Shown here piece by piece: positions 1 to 5,694 of a stretch of 7,817 nt of DNA. Within the stretch, counting starts at the first letter, position 1. Each line of letters begins with the position of its first letter. The translations under genes were made by a program, and so were the position numbers. The notes under the pieces were generated by a model, which was given only the letters and a program-made list of their open reading frames with translations, was not told where the DNA came from and made no database searches. This stretch comes from Atopobiaceae bacterium UBA5363 (GTDB lineage Bacteria > Actinomycetota > Coriobacteriia > Coriobacteriales > Atopobiaceae): positions 1-7,817 of the forward strand of contig DHPN01000016.1 of NCBI GenBank assembly GCA_002407925.1, in the 5' to 3' direction.

Positions 1-90
1 AGGCAGACAAGATGCAAGGATATCAAGGTGCTTTTAAATCTGACACGAAAGACGCTTGCGCTGCGGCATGGTGATTCGTATAGTAGATAG
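1..90 (+). other. Possible 3' end of an upstream coding region
   Basis: Two plus-strand frames enter from the left edge without a stop. One begins at base 3 and ends at TGA 72-74, reading ...DKMQGYQGAFKSDTKDACAAAW. The other begins at base 1 and ends at TAG 88-90. The frame ending at 74 uses codons like those of the genes further right (GGT, GCT, TCT, GAC), so it is slightly preferred, but the stretch is too short to identify a family. A hairpin at 99-118 lies just downstream, as would be expected after a gene end. It is equally possible that neither frame is coding. Confidence 0.25.
56..84 (+). promoter_or_regulatory. Candidate promoter for the tRNA-Thr gene
   Basis: TTGCGC at 56-61 and TATAGT at 79-84 are separated by exactly 17 bases, resembling -35 and -10 boxes of a housekeeping sigma factor. 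Transcription would begin near base 91 and give a leader of about 57 bases before the tRNA. The -10 box is one base from consensus, while the -35 box matches only its TTG core. The site overlaps the possible end of the upstream reading frame. Confidence 0.4.
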
Positions 91-98
91 CTGCTTTC

Positions 99-118
99 CA
101 TGTCCTAAAGAGGACATG
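99..118 (+). terminator. Perfect 8-bp hairpin, possible weak terminator or leader stem
   Basis: CATGTCCT at 99-106 and AGGACATG at 111-118 form a perfect 8-bp stem closed by an AAAG tetraloop. A short T-run (124-127) follows six bases later, so as an intrinsic terminator it is weak. It could end the upstream transcription unit, or lie in the 5' leader of the tRNA precursor if the promoter at 56-84 is real. Confidence 0.4.
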
Positions 119-147
119 AGCGTGTTTTGCAGAAAGTTATGCAACGT

Positions 148-223
148 GCCGGCTTAGCTCAGTTGGTAGAGCACCGCTCTCGTAAAGCGGGGGTCAACGG
201 TTCAAGTCCGCTAGCCGGCTCCA
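148..223 (+). tRNA. tRNA-Thr (anticodon CGU)
   Basis: The 76-base cloverleaf is complete. The acceptor stem GCCGGCT (148-154) pairs with AGCCGGC (213-219), followed by discriminator T220 and an encoded CCA at 221-223. The D arm contains the usual AGCTCAGTTGGTAGAGC pattern. The anticodon stem CCGCT/AGCGG encloses the loop CTCGTAA, giving anticodon CGT, which reads threonine codon ACG. The T arm holds TTCAAGT; its stem has one A-C mismatch (A197/C211). The gene stands alone, with no neighbouring tRNA, and is followed by a T-rich stretch. The fold and anticodon make the assignment close to certain. Confidence 0.97.
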
Positions 224-241
224 TTATCTTTTATGTAGGTT

Positions 242-265
242 AAGGGCTTTGTGCTTTTGTTTTTT
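242..265 (+). terminator. Weak intrinsic terminator after the tRNA
   Basis: AAGGGC (242-247) can pair with GCTTTT (253-258) using two G-U pairs around a 5-base loop. One G and six consecutive T residues (260-265) follow. The stem is short, but the U-tract and the position 18 bases after the encoded CCA suit termination of the tRNA transcript. Confidence 0.45.
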
Positions 266-505
266 ACTTTCTATGTGGGTTTCTCTCATGAGGGATAGAA
301 AAAGCTTCTCATAAGAATGAGAGATATTGGGATAAGCACAGTATGTTCAATTGCTCACAAGTTATCTAATAAAAAATCTTATCAGATATAGATGTCTACT
401 TAATGCATATAAATTAAACTTTTTCTACACCTGTTAAAGAGTCGTCACTTATCATGCACATAAACTTTCGCAAATCTAGTTTCTTATAAACTTCCCATCG
501 TTGTT

Positions 506-527
506 GCATAGCCCAAAGGGATAATGC
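506..527 (-). terminator. Imperfect hairpin just past the membrane protein gene
   Basis: GCAT/ATGC outer pairs and CCC/GGG inner pairs around an AAA loop form an interrupted stem about 20 bases beyond the minus-strand stop codon at 548-550. No T-run follows on the minus strand, so this is at most a weak 3'-end structure for the repressor/membrane-protein transcript. Confidence 0.25.
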
Positions 528-547
528 TTCTTTATGACAAAGTATTA

Positions 548-1147
548 CTACTGGACTTTCTTTTCCTCTAAGAAATGTTCAAGTTCACGAAGCCGGTCTA
601 CGCTCATTTTAGATGCAGGAAAATACGCCACTTTGCCACGACCGAAGCTAACGAGACAACCATTAGCATTATGGCGAACGCGTTTTATTTTATGTAAATC
701 ATAGCAGGTGGTTTCTGCACCGGGTCCCTCTATTATGATCTGCTCTGGCGTCACCACTACATGTCGACGTACATCATCCTCTGATGCACCTAAATTAGTA
801 CCCATTAGAGCCCAAGCTTGCACATTCTCCCAATTACGCGTGGCGGTCGATCCTGAAACAGCAATAATCAACGATGCAATTAACAATACCAAATTGTGTA
901 CTCCCATTGCTAGTGTCATTGCTAGTCCTAGGATTCCCACACCGACCATAACTATTGCCACGTCGGATGAATGCGGGGAACCATATAATGGTGCTGCATT
1001 CTTGGTGATATCTACATCTACGTCATATGTGATTTGGAAAAGAATCGCACCATATTTTTTCTTATCCTGTTCGATAACCCCACATGGCGCATTAATGTCA
1101 GCGGTTCTTACGGTATATCGTCTTTTGGATTTGTTTGCCTTAGACAT
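548..1147 (-). CDS. YcxB-like small membrane protein
   Basis: A 199-residue protein of unassigned function. Residues 1-60 are polar and basic at the start (KANKSKRR). Two adjacent hydrophobic segments at about 62-82 and 84-100 form a helical hairpin in the membrane. Residues about 128-197 form a soluble domain (VVVTPEQIIIEG ... YDLHKIKRVRHNANGCLVSFGRGKVAYFPASK) with the beta-strand pattern of YcxB/PH-like C-terminal domains. The resemblance is by pattern only. The chosen start is ATG 1147-1145, with GGAGG at 1158-1154 six bases upstream; the TTG one codon earlier is less well placed. The gene lies 29 bases downstream of the DeoR-family repressor on the same strand, so the two are probably co-transcribed. 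A link to sugar sensing or transport is inferred from position only. Confidence 0.8.
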   Translation of the reverse strand: MSKANKSKRRYTVRTADINAPCGVIEQDKKKYGAILFQITYDVDVDITKNAAPLYGSPHSSDVAIVMVGVGILGLAMTLAMGVHNLVLLIASLIIAVSGSTATRNWENVQAWALMGTNLGASEDDVRRHVVVTPEQIIIEGPGAETTCYDLHKIKRVRHNANGCLVSFGRGKVAYFPASKMSVDRLRELEHFLEEKKVQ

Positions 1148-1153
1148 CAATAA

Positions 1154-1158
1154 CCTCC
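1154..1158 (-). promoter_or_regulatory. RBS fixing the membrane protein start
   Basis: GGAGG on the minus strand ends six bases before ATG 1147-1145. This spacing is better than for the in-frame TTG at 1150-1148. Confidence 0.75.
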
Positions 1159-1176
1159 GGTGCTTAGTCTCAGAGT

Positions 1177-2103
1177 TTATTGTATGCTAGTTGGTGGAAG
1201 TGCACGTAAGACAGGGATGCCCATTCGTTGGAGGCGTCTTAGAACTTCGGGATCGTTAGCGTCAGTGATGATTGCAGTAAAATCATCTAAGGATGCAAAA
1301 CGAAACATATCCTTACGATGAAGCTTTTTTTCATCTGCTAGGAGAAAACGGTATGAAGCGTTAGAGATGACCTTTTCTTTTACCATGCCGCTATCCATAC
1401 CATCAGTCATTACCGAACCATCATCTAAATTCACCCCACTAGTGCCAATAAATGCTTTCGAAAAGAGCAGTGGCTCCAAAAGGCTTACAGTGGCTGATCC
1501 TACAAAGCCATTAAGTTGCATATTGAGATAGCCACCAGTACCTAGAGCGGTGATATTAGGTTTATGGGATACTTTGCGTAATACGTCGAGCATGTTAGTA
1601 GTAACGATCAGACGCTTATCGCCTGTGGCAATGATGTCAGCTAGTATGGAGTTGGTTCGTGAAACATCTAAAAAGACAGAATCGCCGTTATTAATTTCCA
1701 TCCATGCGCGCCATGCGACTAATTTGCGCCCCCTGTCTTCAGAAGTTTTTTGTTTAGAGGCAGAGAGAGGGTCTTGAGTGTTTGAAGTGTCGTACGATGC
1801 AGTAAGTGTAGTGTCAGCGCCTATGAGATCAATAGGGATACTAGGATCAATGCGGTCATCATAGATAGTTTGATTGTGGCCTTCATTTTGGATGCTGTTA
1901 TCTAGCGTAGAGGATTCCTCAGGATCAATCCATATTGCACCACCATATACACGAGTACACTCTCCCTTTTCGGAAAGGTGGTGCAGATCTTTACGGATGC
2001 TGTCGATACTTACTCCAAATCGTTGAGCAAGGTCTTCTGTAGATACTCTTCCGTCCTTCTCTAGAAGGGCGAGGATTTTCGCTAGGCGTTCACGCCTAAA
2101 CAT
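1177..2103 (-). CDS. DeoR-family transcriptional repressor with long interdomain linker
   Basis: A 308-residue regulator, longer than the roughly 250-260 typical of the family. Residues 4-57 are a classic DeoR winged helix-turn-helix: RLAKILALLEKDGRVSTEDLA, then VSIDSIRKDLHHLSEKG and RVYGGA. Residues about 125-285 are the DeoR C-terminal effector domain, with DSVFLDVSRTNS, ALGTGGYLN, KAFIGTSGVNLDDG, LLADEKK and AIITD. The effector of such domains is usually a phosphorylated sugar intermediate. Between the domains, residues about 60-124 form a polar Ser/Thr/Asp/Asn-rich stretch some 40 residues longer than usual. The normal GTT-like effector motif reads SRTNS here. ATG 2103-2101 is chosen because GGGAGG lies 8 bases upstream and the family N-terminus begins there; an upstream in-frame start would add 13 residues. 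Divergent placement suggests it represses the PTS operon, possibly also itself. Confidence 0.92.
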   Translation of the reverse strand: MFRRERLAKILALLEKDGRVSTEDLAQRFGVSIDSIRKDLHHLSEKGECTRVYGGAIWIDPEESSTLDNSIQNEGHNQTIYDDRIDPSIPIDLIGADTTLTASYDTSNTQDPLSASKQKTSEDRGRKLVAWRAWMEINNGDSVFLDVSRTNSILADIIATGDKRLIVTTNMLDVLRKVSHKPNITALGTGGYLNMQLNGFVGSATVSLLEPLLFSKAFIGTSGVNLDDGSVMTDGMDSGMVKEKVISNASYRFLLADEKKLHRKDMFRFASLDDFTAIITDANDPEVLRRLQRMGIPVLRALPPTSIQ

Positions 2104-2110
2104 CCTCTGC

Positions 2111-2117
2111 ACCTCCC
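2111..2117 (-). promoter_or_regulatory. RBS fixing the repressor start
   Basis: GGGAGGT on the minus strand stands 7 bases before ATG 2103-2101. It supports the 308-residue form over the longer frame, which starts at 2142 with no clear Shine-Dalgarno sequence. Confidence 0.7.
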
Positions 2118-2141
2118 ATAGGTTCCAAAGACGACTGATCA

Positions 2142-2168
2142 CATATCTTGAAAAGACTATCAGATATG
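2142..2168. promoter_or_regulatory. Candidate operator: 7-bp inverted repeat near the repressor start
   Basis: CATATCT (2142-2148) and AGATATG (2162-2168) are perfect inverted repeats with a 13-base spacer, so the arm centres are 20 bases (about two helical turns) apart. The site lies 38 bases upstream of the repressor ATG, where a dimeric regulator could control repressor transcription. The AT-rich arms are short and could arise by chance. Confidence 0.3.
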
Positions 2169-2227
2169 ACGGTGACTGCTCATAATCTACCGTTTACCCG
2201 CTAACAGGAGAGTCTCTTCACGAATTC

Positions 2228-2274
2228 TCTTGTAAAACAGGAAAAAACAATAATAATATGTGAATGTTACAAGA
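2228..2274. promoter_or_regulatory. Candidate operator: 8-bp inverted repeat flanking the promoter
   Basis: TCTTGTAA (2228-2235) and TTACAAGA (2267-2274) are perfect inverted repeats whose centres are 39 bases apart, close to four helical turns. One arm covers the -35 box and the other the probable transcription start. DeoR-family repressors commonly bind repeated or inverted half-sites and form multimers, so this is a reasonable binding site for the divergent regulator. Binding itself is an inference. Confidence 0.45.
2230..2259 (+). promoter_or_regulatory. Candidate promoter of the PTS/transketolase operon
   Basis: TTGTAA (2230-2235) and TAATAT (2254-2259) are separated by 18 bases, a good match to housekeeping -35/-10 boxes. 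An alternative TAATAA (2251-2256) gives 15 bases. Transcription would start near 2266, leaving a leader of about 50 A-rich bases before the EIIA start at 2318. The arms of an 8-bp inverted repeat overlap the -35 box and the predicted start region, so occupancy by a repressor would block initiation. Confidence 0.55.
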
Positions 2275-2302
2275 AAAAATCATAAAGAGGAAAGAACAGG
2301 AA

Positions 2303-2309
2303 GGGAGGG
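2303..2309 (+). promoter_or_regulatory. RBS fixing the EIIA start
   Basis: GGGAGGG ends 8 bases before ATG 2318. No comparable site precedes the in-frame ATG at 2264, which also lies within or beside the predicted transcription start. Confidence 0.75.
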
Positions 2310-2317
2310 AAAAGGAA

Positions 2318-2770
2318 ATGAACGCAATGAAACAGATGCTGAAAAAGGAGAATATCCAGATTGTAGACTCTTGTAAAAATTGGGAGGACTCAGTTCATGT
2401 TGCTGTCCAACCTCTAGTCGATGGCGGATACGTAAAGCCATGTTATATAGATGGAATCATTGAGAATGCCCACAAGTTTGGTCCGTACTTTGTGCTAGCT
2501 CCCGATCTAGCTCTGTTGCATGCGCGTCCTGAGCAAGGTGTGATCAAAAAGCAGCTTGCGGTAACTGTTCTGCGCAAGGGTGTTGAATTCAAGGCAGGAG
2601 AGCCTTGTCGTCTACTCGTTACCCTTGCAGCAGAAGATCCCGATTCGCACATAGAGGTGATGCGCATGCTGGCGACGATGTTTGCTGATCCTGCCTACAT
2701 TGAACGCGTGTGTAATACGACAGGAGTAGATGAGGTCTACGACCTCTTTGTGAACCCGCCATCGAAATAG
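2318..2770 (+). CDS. PTS EIIA component, mannitol/fructose/UlaC type
   Basis: A 150-residue cytoplasmic phosphocarrier that takes phosphate from HPr and passes it to the cognate EIIB. The phosphorylated histidine is His68 in GPYFVLAPDLALLHARPEQGV (residues 55-75), which parallels the APGLAMPHGRPEEGV motif recalled from ascorbate EIIA (UlaC). A second conserved histidine, His111 (DPDSHIEV), is also present. The length matches the family. A longer frame starts at 2264, but the strong GGGAGGG site points to ATG 2318; the extra 18 residues would be a charged Lys/Glu-rich extension absent from relatives. It is the first gene of the operon and is followed 70 bases later by EIIC. The class is clear; the sugar specificity is not. 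Confidence 0.93.
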   Translation: MNAMKQMLKKENIQIVDSCKNWEDSVHVAVQPLVDGGYVKPCYIDGIIENAHKFGPYFVLAPDLALLHARPEQGVIKKQLAVTVLRKGVEFKAGEPCRLLVTLAAEDPDSHIEVMRMLATMFADPAYIERVCNTTGVDEVYDLFVNPPSK

Positions 2771-2840
2771 TGACTTCAGACTGTGAGTGTACGGCTGGAT
2801 TTGGCGGATCTATAGATAAAAAGGAAAAAAGGGAGGGATT

Positions 2841-4307
2841 ATGGTAGTACTTAATTTCATCGTCAATATTCTATCTACGCCGGCCATTCTTGTCGGTCTT
2901 CTGGCTCTACTTGGTCTTGTACTCCAAGGCAAACCAGTCGAAGAAGTTACTAAAGGTACACTTAAAACAATCGTTGGCTTTTTGGTCCTATCTGCAGGTT
3001 CTGCTTTCTTGCAGTCTGATTCTCTTCTTGCTTTCGGTGAGGTTTTTAACTATGCCTTTAGCATGCAGGGTGTCGTTCCTAATAATGAGGCAGTTGTAGC
3101 TGATGCACTTCAAAAGTTTGGCTCTGACTCCGCTATTATTATGGCACTTGGAATGGTGCTGAATATTGTTATTGCTCGCTTTTCCCGCTGGCCATATATC
3201 TTTCTAACTGGTCATCATACCTTATATATGGCATGCATGCTTGCTGTAATCCTTGGTGGAGCAGGTGGTCTACAGGGCTGGCAGCTCTGGATTGCTGGTG
3301 CTTGCCTACTCGGTTTGATCATGGTACTGTCTCCGGCGTATTGCCAAGTTACTTATAAGAAAGTTACGAGATCTGAAGGCGTTGCTCTAGGCCATTTCGG
3401 TGGTATTGGCTACTGGTTTGCTGGCCAAGTAGGTAAGATTTTTGCAAACGATCCTAAGCGTAAAAGTACTGAAGAGATCAGCTTCCCAAAGCGTCTCATC
3501 TTTTTGCGTGATACAACCGTTTCTATCGGTCTAACAATGATGATCTTTTTCGTTGTTGTTACCGGTGTCGCTGTTGGAAAAGGTCTTCTGGGTGTTTACT
3601 CTGCTGGAACAACCTTGGAACAGTTCCAAGCTTCTGAAAATTACGCCAATTTTCAGTATTTGACCACATTACTTAATATTGGCACTGAAACTCAAACTAA
3701 CTGGGTAGTTTGGTGTATCACCGCTGGTCTTTCCTTTGCTGGTGGCGTGTATATCATTCTTGCTGGCGTGCGTCTAATCATTGGTGAGATAGTCCCAGCT
3801 TTCAAAGGTATTGCAGACAAGCTTGTTCCTGGTGCTAAGCCTGCTTTGGACTGCCCTGTGGCGTTTACCTTTGCTCCTAACGCTGTTATTATTGGTTTTC
3901 TAAGTTCGTTTATAGGCGGTATTGTTGGTTTGTTTGTTCTTGCGGGCTTTAATAGCTTCATTCCAGTTGCCCTTATTCTTCCTGGAGTAGTGCCTCACTT
4001 CTTCTGCGGTGCTACTGCTGGAGTATTCGGTAACGCCGAAGGAGGCGTGAAGGGCTGCGTCGTTGGTGCTTTTGCACATGGCTTATTGATTACGTTCTTG
4101 CCGGCGATTTGTATGCCTACTTTTGATGCATTGGGATATACCGGTACAACGTTTTCGGATGCAGACTTTTCTTGGATGGGCATTCTCTGGGGAAATATCG
4201 TGCATGTCGCTGGCGGTGGATTACTCGTAGCTATCTGTGTGATTGTGTATTTGCTTCCTATTATCTTTAATCTTGTTCGCCCTAAGAAGGTTGAAGCTGC
4301 TAGGTAG
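2841..4307 (+). CDS. PTS EIIC permease, ascorbate/UlaA (SgaT) superfamily
   Basis: A 488-residue polytopic inner-membrane permease with about ten hydrophobic segments. It should translocate the sugar while EIIB phosphorylates it. Family hallmarks run its whole length: KGTLKTIVGFLVLSAGS (38-54), LTGHH (122-126), GHFGGIGYW (184-192), PGAKPALDC (330-338), FAPNAV (344-349) and ATAGVFGNAEGG (391-402). The order matches E. coli UlaA as I recall it, but positions near the substrate differ: UlaA has LTGHIMFQQ and GHQQQ where this protein has LTGHHTLYM and GHFGG. This suggests a UlaA-class transporter for a sugar other than L-ascorbate. ATG 2841 has GGGAGGG (2831-2837) immediately upstream, with a slightly short spacing. 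It lies between EIIA and EIIB; the 176-base gap to EIIB contains a stable hairpin. Confidence 0.95.
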   Translation: MVVLNFIVNILSTPAILVGLLALLGLVLQGKPVEEVTKGTLKTIVGFLVLSAGSAFLQSDSLLAFGEVFNYAFSMQGVVPNNEAVVADALQKFGSDSAIIMALGMVLNIVIARFSRWPYIFLTGHHTLYMACMLAVILGGAGGLQGWQLWIAGACLLGLIMVLSPAYCQVTYKKVTRSEGVALGHFGGIGYWFAGQVGKIFANDPKRKSTEEISFPKRLIFLRDTTVSIGLTMMIFFVVVTGVAVGKGLLGVYSAGTTLEQFQASENYANFQYLTTLLNIGTETQTNWVVWCITAGLSFAGGVYIILAGVRLIIGEIVPAFKGIADKLVPGAKPALDCPVAFTFAPNAVIIGFLSSFIGGIVGLFVLAGFNSFIPVALILPGVVPHFFCGATAGVFGNAEGGVKGCVVGAFAHGLLITFLPAICMPTFDALGYTGTTFSDADFSWMGILWGNIVHVAGGGLLVAICVIVYLLPIIFNLVRPKKVEAAR

Positions 4308-4322
4308 GGATTTATATACTAA

Positions 4323-4362
4323 GCCCTTTGGGCGGGACCGGTGCATTTTCGCTGGTTCCGCC
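4323..4362 (+). terminator. Intercistronic hairpin after EIIC
   Basis: GGCGGGACCGG (4331-4341) pairs over 11 positions (two G-U) with CTGGTTCCGCC (4352-4362) around a 10-base loop. GCCC/GGGC (4323-4326/4330-4333) gives a small competing stem. The following CTCTTGATAG is not a true U-tract. The structure is therefore more likely a partial terminator, RNA processing site or stabiliser of the EIIA-EIIC message 3' end than a full stop. Confidence 0.5.
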
Positions 4363-4483
4363 TCTTGATAGATCTCGCATGTCTGACAAGATGACATACT
4401 GGTGTGCATGTGGACGAAAATGCTGAATGTAGACCATGTTCCATTAGTGAGACAGGATATGTTTCAAAAAAAGGAGCGTCATC

Positions 4484-4765
4484 ATGGCTATCAAAAAGAT
4501 TCTTTGCGCGTGTGGTTCCGGTCTCGGTTCATCGATGATTGTTCATATGAACACCGAGGAGATTCTCAAAAAAATTGGACATCCAGAGGTGCAAGTTGAG
4601 CACAGTACTATTTCAGATATTAACCCTGAAGCTGCAGATCTGTTTGTAGTTGGTGGCGATCTTGCCGATTTTGTTAGTAATGTTCCTGATGAGAAAAAAA
4701 TTATTCTTAAAAACATCCTTGATAAGAATGAGCTTGAGGAGAAGCTTAAAGCACATCTCGGTTAG
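4484..4765 (+). CDS. PTS EIIB component, ascorbate/UlaB (lactose-galactitol) type
   Basis: A 93-residue cytoplasmic phosphocarrier that accepts phosphate from EIIA and transfers it to the sugar held by EIIC. The P-loop-like motif KILCACGSGLGSSM (residues 5-18) contains the phosphorylated cysteine, Cys10 by comparison with the AVCGNGQGSSM motif recalled from UlaB; Cys8 is an extra nearby cysteine. A Rossmann-like pattern follows (VQVEHSTISDI, ADLFVVGGDLA, KKIILKNIL). The length is normal for a stand-alone EIIB. AAGGAG (4471-4476) precedes ATG 4484 by 7 bases. It completes a three-protein PTS with the upstream EIIA and EIIC and is followed 74 bases later by the transketolase genes. Confidence 0.94.
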   Translation: MAIKKILCACGSGLGSSMIVHMNTEEILKKIGHPEVQVEHSTISDINPEAADLFVVGGDLADFVSNVPDEKKIILKNILDKNELEEKLKAHLG

Positions 4766-4779
4766 AGTAAATCAGTTGA

Positions 4780-4810
4780 TTGCCACGCCTAGTTCTAGTT
4801 GGCGTGGCAA
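4780..4810 (+). repeat. Perfect 10-bp intercistronic hairpin between EIIB and transketolase
   Basis: TTGCCACGCC (4780-4789) and GGCGTGGCAA (4801-4810) are perfect inverted repeats with an 11-base loop, starting 14 bases after the EIIB stop and ending 29 bases before the transketolase start. No T-run follows, so it is not a standard intrinsic terminator. RNA stability, processing or differential expression of PTS and enzyme genes are the likeliest roles. Confidence 0.6.
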
Positions 4811-4829
4811 GCGCTCTAAAACATATTCT

Positions 4830-4834
4830 GGAGG
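4830..4834 (+). promoter_or_regulatory. RBS selecting a GTG start for transketolase N
   Basis: GGAGG stands five bases before GTG 4840-4842. The longer in-frame reading from 4780 has no ribosome site and would run through the intercistronic hairpin. Confidence 0.75.
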
Positions 4835-4839
4835 TAGCA

Positions 4840-5694
4840 GTGAAAGATCAGGAATACAAGGACGTAACACTGCTTGCTGCAAAAATTCGTCGTGATGTGC
4901 TTGCACTCTTACAACATCGTGGTTACGGCCATATCGGTGGTTCTCTCTCACTAGTAGAAACCTATGCTGTTTTATATGCCAGACAGCTCCGCCATGACGC
5001 AAGTGATCCAAAATGGGAAGGGCGCGATCGCATTGTTCTTTCAAAGGGGCATGCAGGTCCAGTTATGTATTCAACTCTGGCAGAAGAGGGTTACTTTCCC
5101 AAGGAATGGCTTATGACTATGAATGATGGTGGTACACACCTACCATCTCACACAGATAGGCTTAAGACTCCAGGAGTAGACATGACTACTGGGTCACTTG
5201 GACAAGGTACTTCAACTGCTGCAGGTATTGCTTATGCATTACGTCAAAAAGGCTCCAACAACTATGTCTACCTTATTGTGGGTGATGGTGAACTTAATGA
5301 GGGACAATGCTGGGAAGCTTTTCAATTTATAGCCTCAAAGGGGCTCTCCAACTGCATTGTACTTGTTGATAATAACAAGAAACAGCTGGATGGAACCTGC
5401 GAAGAGGTTATGAAGCCATTTGATATAGAACAAAAAATGCGTTCTTTTGGCTTTTATACACAAAAGGTAAATGGGCAAAACGTCCGTGCAATCGATGATG
5501 CTATTAATTGCGCGAAGGACCACAAATCGTCAGCTAATTGCATTGTACTAGACACTGTGAAGGGTGCAGGAGTGCCGTACTTTGAAAATGCATATATGAA
5601 TCACTCTATGAAGTGGAATAACGACGAGATAAATAAGGCAACCGACGAAGCTATTGCTTACCTCGACAACTTTATAGGGAGGAGCGAAGCTTGA
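4840..5694 (+). CDS. Transketolase, N-terminal (pyrophosphate-binding) subunit
   Basis: A 284-residue subunit of a split, thiamine diphosphate-dependent transketolase, the enzyme that moves a two-carbon ketol group from a ketose phosphate to an aldose. Family features are His31 (GHIGGSLS), His71 in the LSKGHAGP motif, MTTGSLGQG (115-123), and the cofactor/metal motif GDGELNEGQ at 148-156 leading to DNNK (177-180). The length matches stand-alone N-terminal halves. The start is GTG 4840, supported by GGAGG; an upstream in-frame codon at 4780 would add 20 residues encoded by the hairpin and is rejected. The stop codon overlaps the next ATG by one base (TGATG), so the two halves are translationally coupled. 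The substrate may be a specialised ketose phosphate, because the gene sits in a PTS operon. Confidence 0.94.
   Translation: MKDQEYKDVTLLAAKIRRDVLALLQHRGYGHIGGSLSLVETYAVLYARQLRHDASDPKWEGRDRIVLSKGHAGPVMYSTLAEEGYFPKEWLMTMNDGGTHLPSHTDRLKTPGVDMTTGSLGQGTSTAAGIAYALRQKGSNNYVYLIVGDGELNEGQCWEAFQFIASKGLSNCIVLVDNNKKQLDGTCEEVMKPFDIEQKMRSFGFYTQKVNGQNVRAIDDAINCAKDHKSSANCIVLDTVKGAGVPYFENAYMNHSMKWNNDEINKATDEAIAYLDNFIGRSEA
5677..5683 (+). promoter_or_regulatory. RBS of transketolase C inside the end of transketolase N
   Basis: GGGAGGA lies within the last codons of the N-subunit gene. It could serve TTG 5691 (7 bases away) or ATG 5694 (10 bases away). ATG overlapping the TGA stop is preferred because TGATG is a common coupling arrangement. 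Confidence 0.55.

Larger units (their letters stand above)
224..547. other. Gene-free AT-rich intergenic region
   Basis: No reading frame with a credible start site is seen on either strand between the tRNA and the stop codon of the minus-strand membrane protein gene. The region holds the weak terminator at 242-265 and alternative short stems at 282-324. It also has an AT-rich hairpin at 363-388, which pairs better as minus-strand RNA because one position becomes G-U, and an imperfect hairpin at 506-527. No tRNA-derived repeat, IS end or CRISPR-like repeat is visible. Confidence 0.6.

Noticed and set aside
3..74. GYQG-containing peptide at the left edge resembling GYQGDVFR in the right-edge minus frame
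   Set aside because: The shared stretch is only four residues; both are in uncertain frames, so this is not enough to claim a duplicated gene or repeat.
148..223. tRNA as an integration site for a genomic island
   Set aside because: No copy of the tRNA 3' end is found elsewhere in the window, and no integrase or att-like repeat is visible.
380..389. TATCAGATAT shared with 2158-2167 as a possible second repressor site
   Set aside because: Shared 10-mers are expected many times by chance in an AT-rich 7.8-kb window, and the copy at 380 lacks the matching symmetrical arm.
708..1190. 160-codon plus-strand open frame opposite the membrane protein gene
   Set aside because: It is antisense to a gene with a good RBS and membrane topology. 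It has no ribosome site and a composition typical of a shadow frame.
2149..2162. TGAAAAGACTATCA resembling a catabolite-responsive element
   Set aside because: The central CG that is essential to the cre consensus is replaced by GA, and CcpA-type control may not exist in this organism.
2264..2317. 18-residue Lys/Glu-rich N-terminal extension of EIIA
   Set aside because: The upstream ATG lacks an RBS and falls at the predicted transcription start; ATG 2318 has a strong site and matches family length.
2318..4765. Straight assignment of the transporter to L-ascorbate (ulaA/ulaB/ulaC)
   Set aside because: The family membership is right, but substrate-site motifs differ and no ascorbate-degrading enzymes accompany it, so the symbols were withheld.
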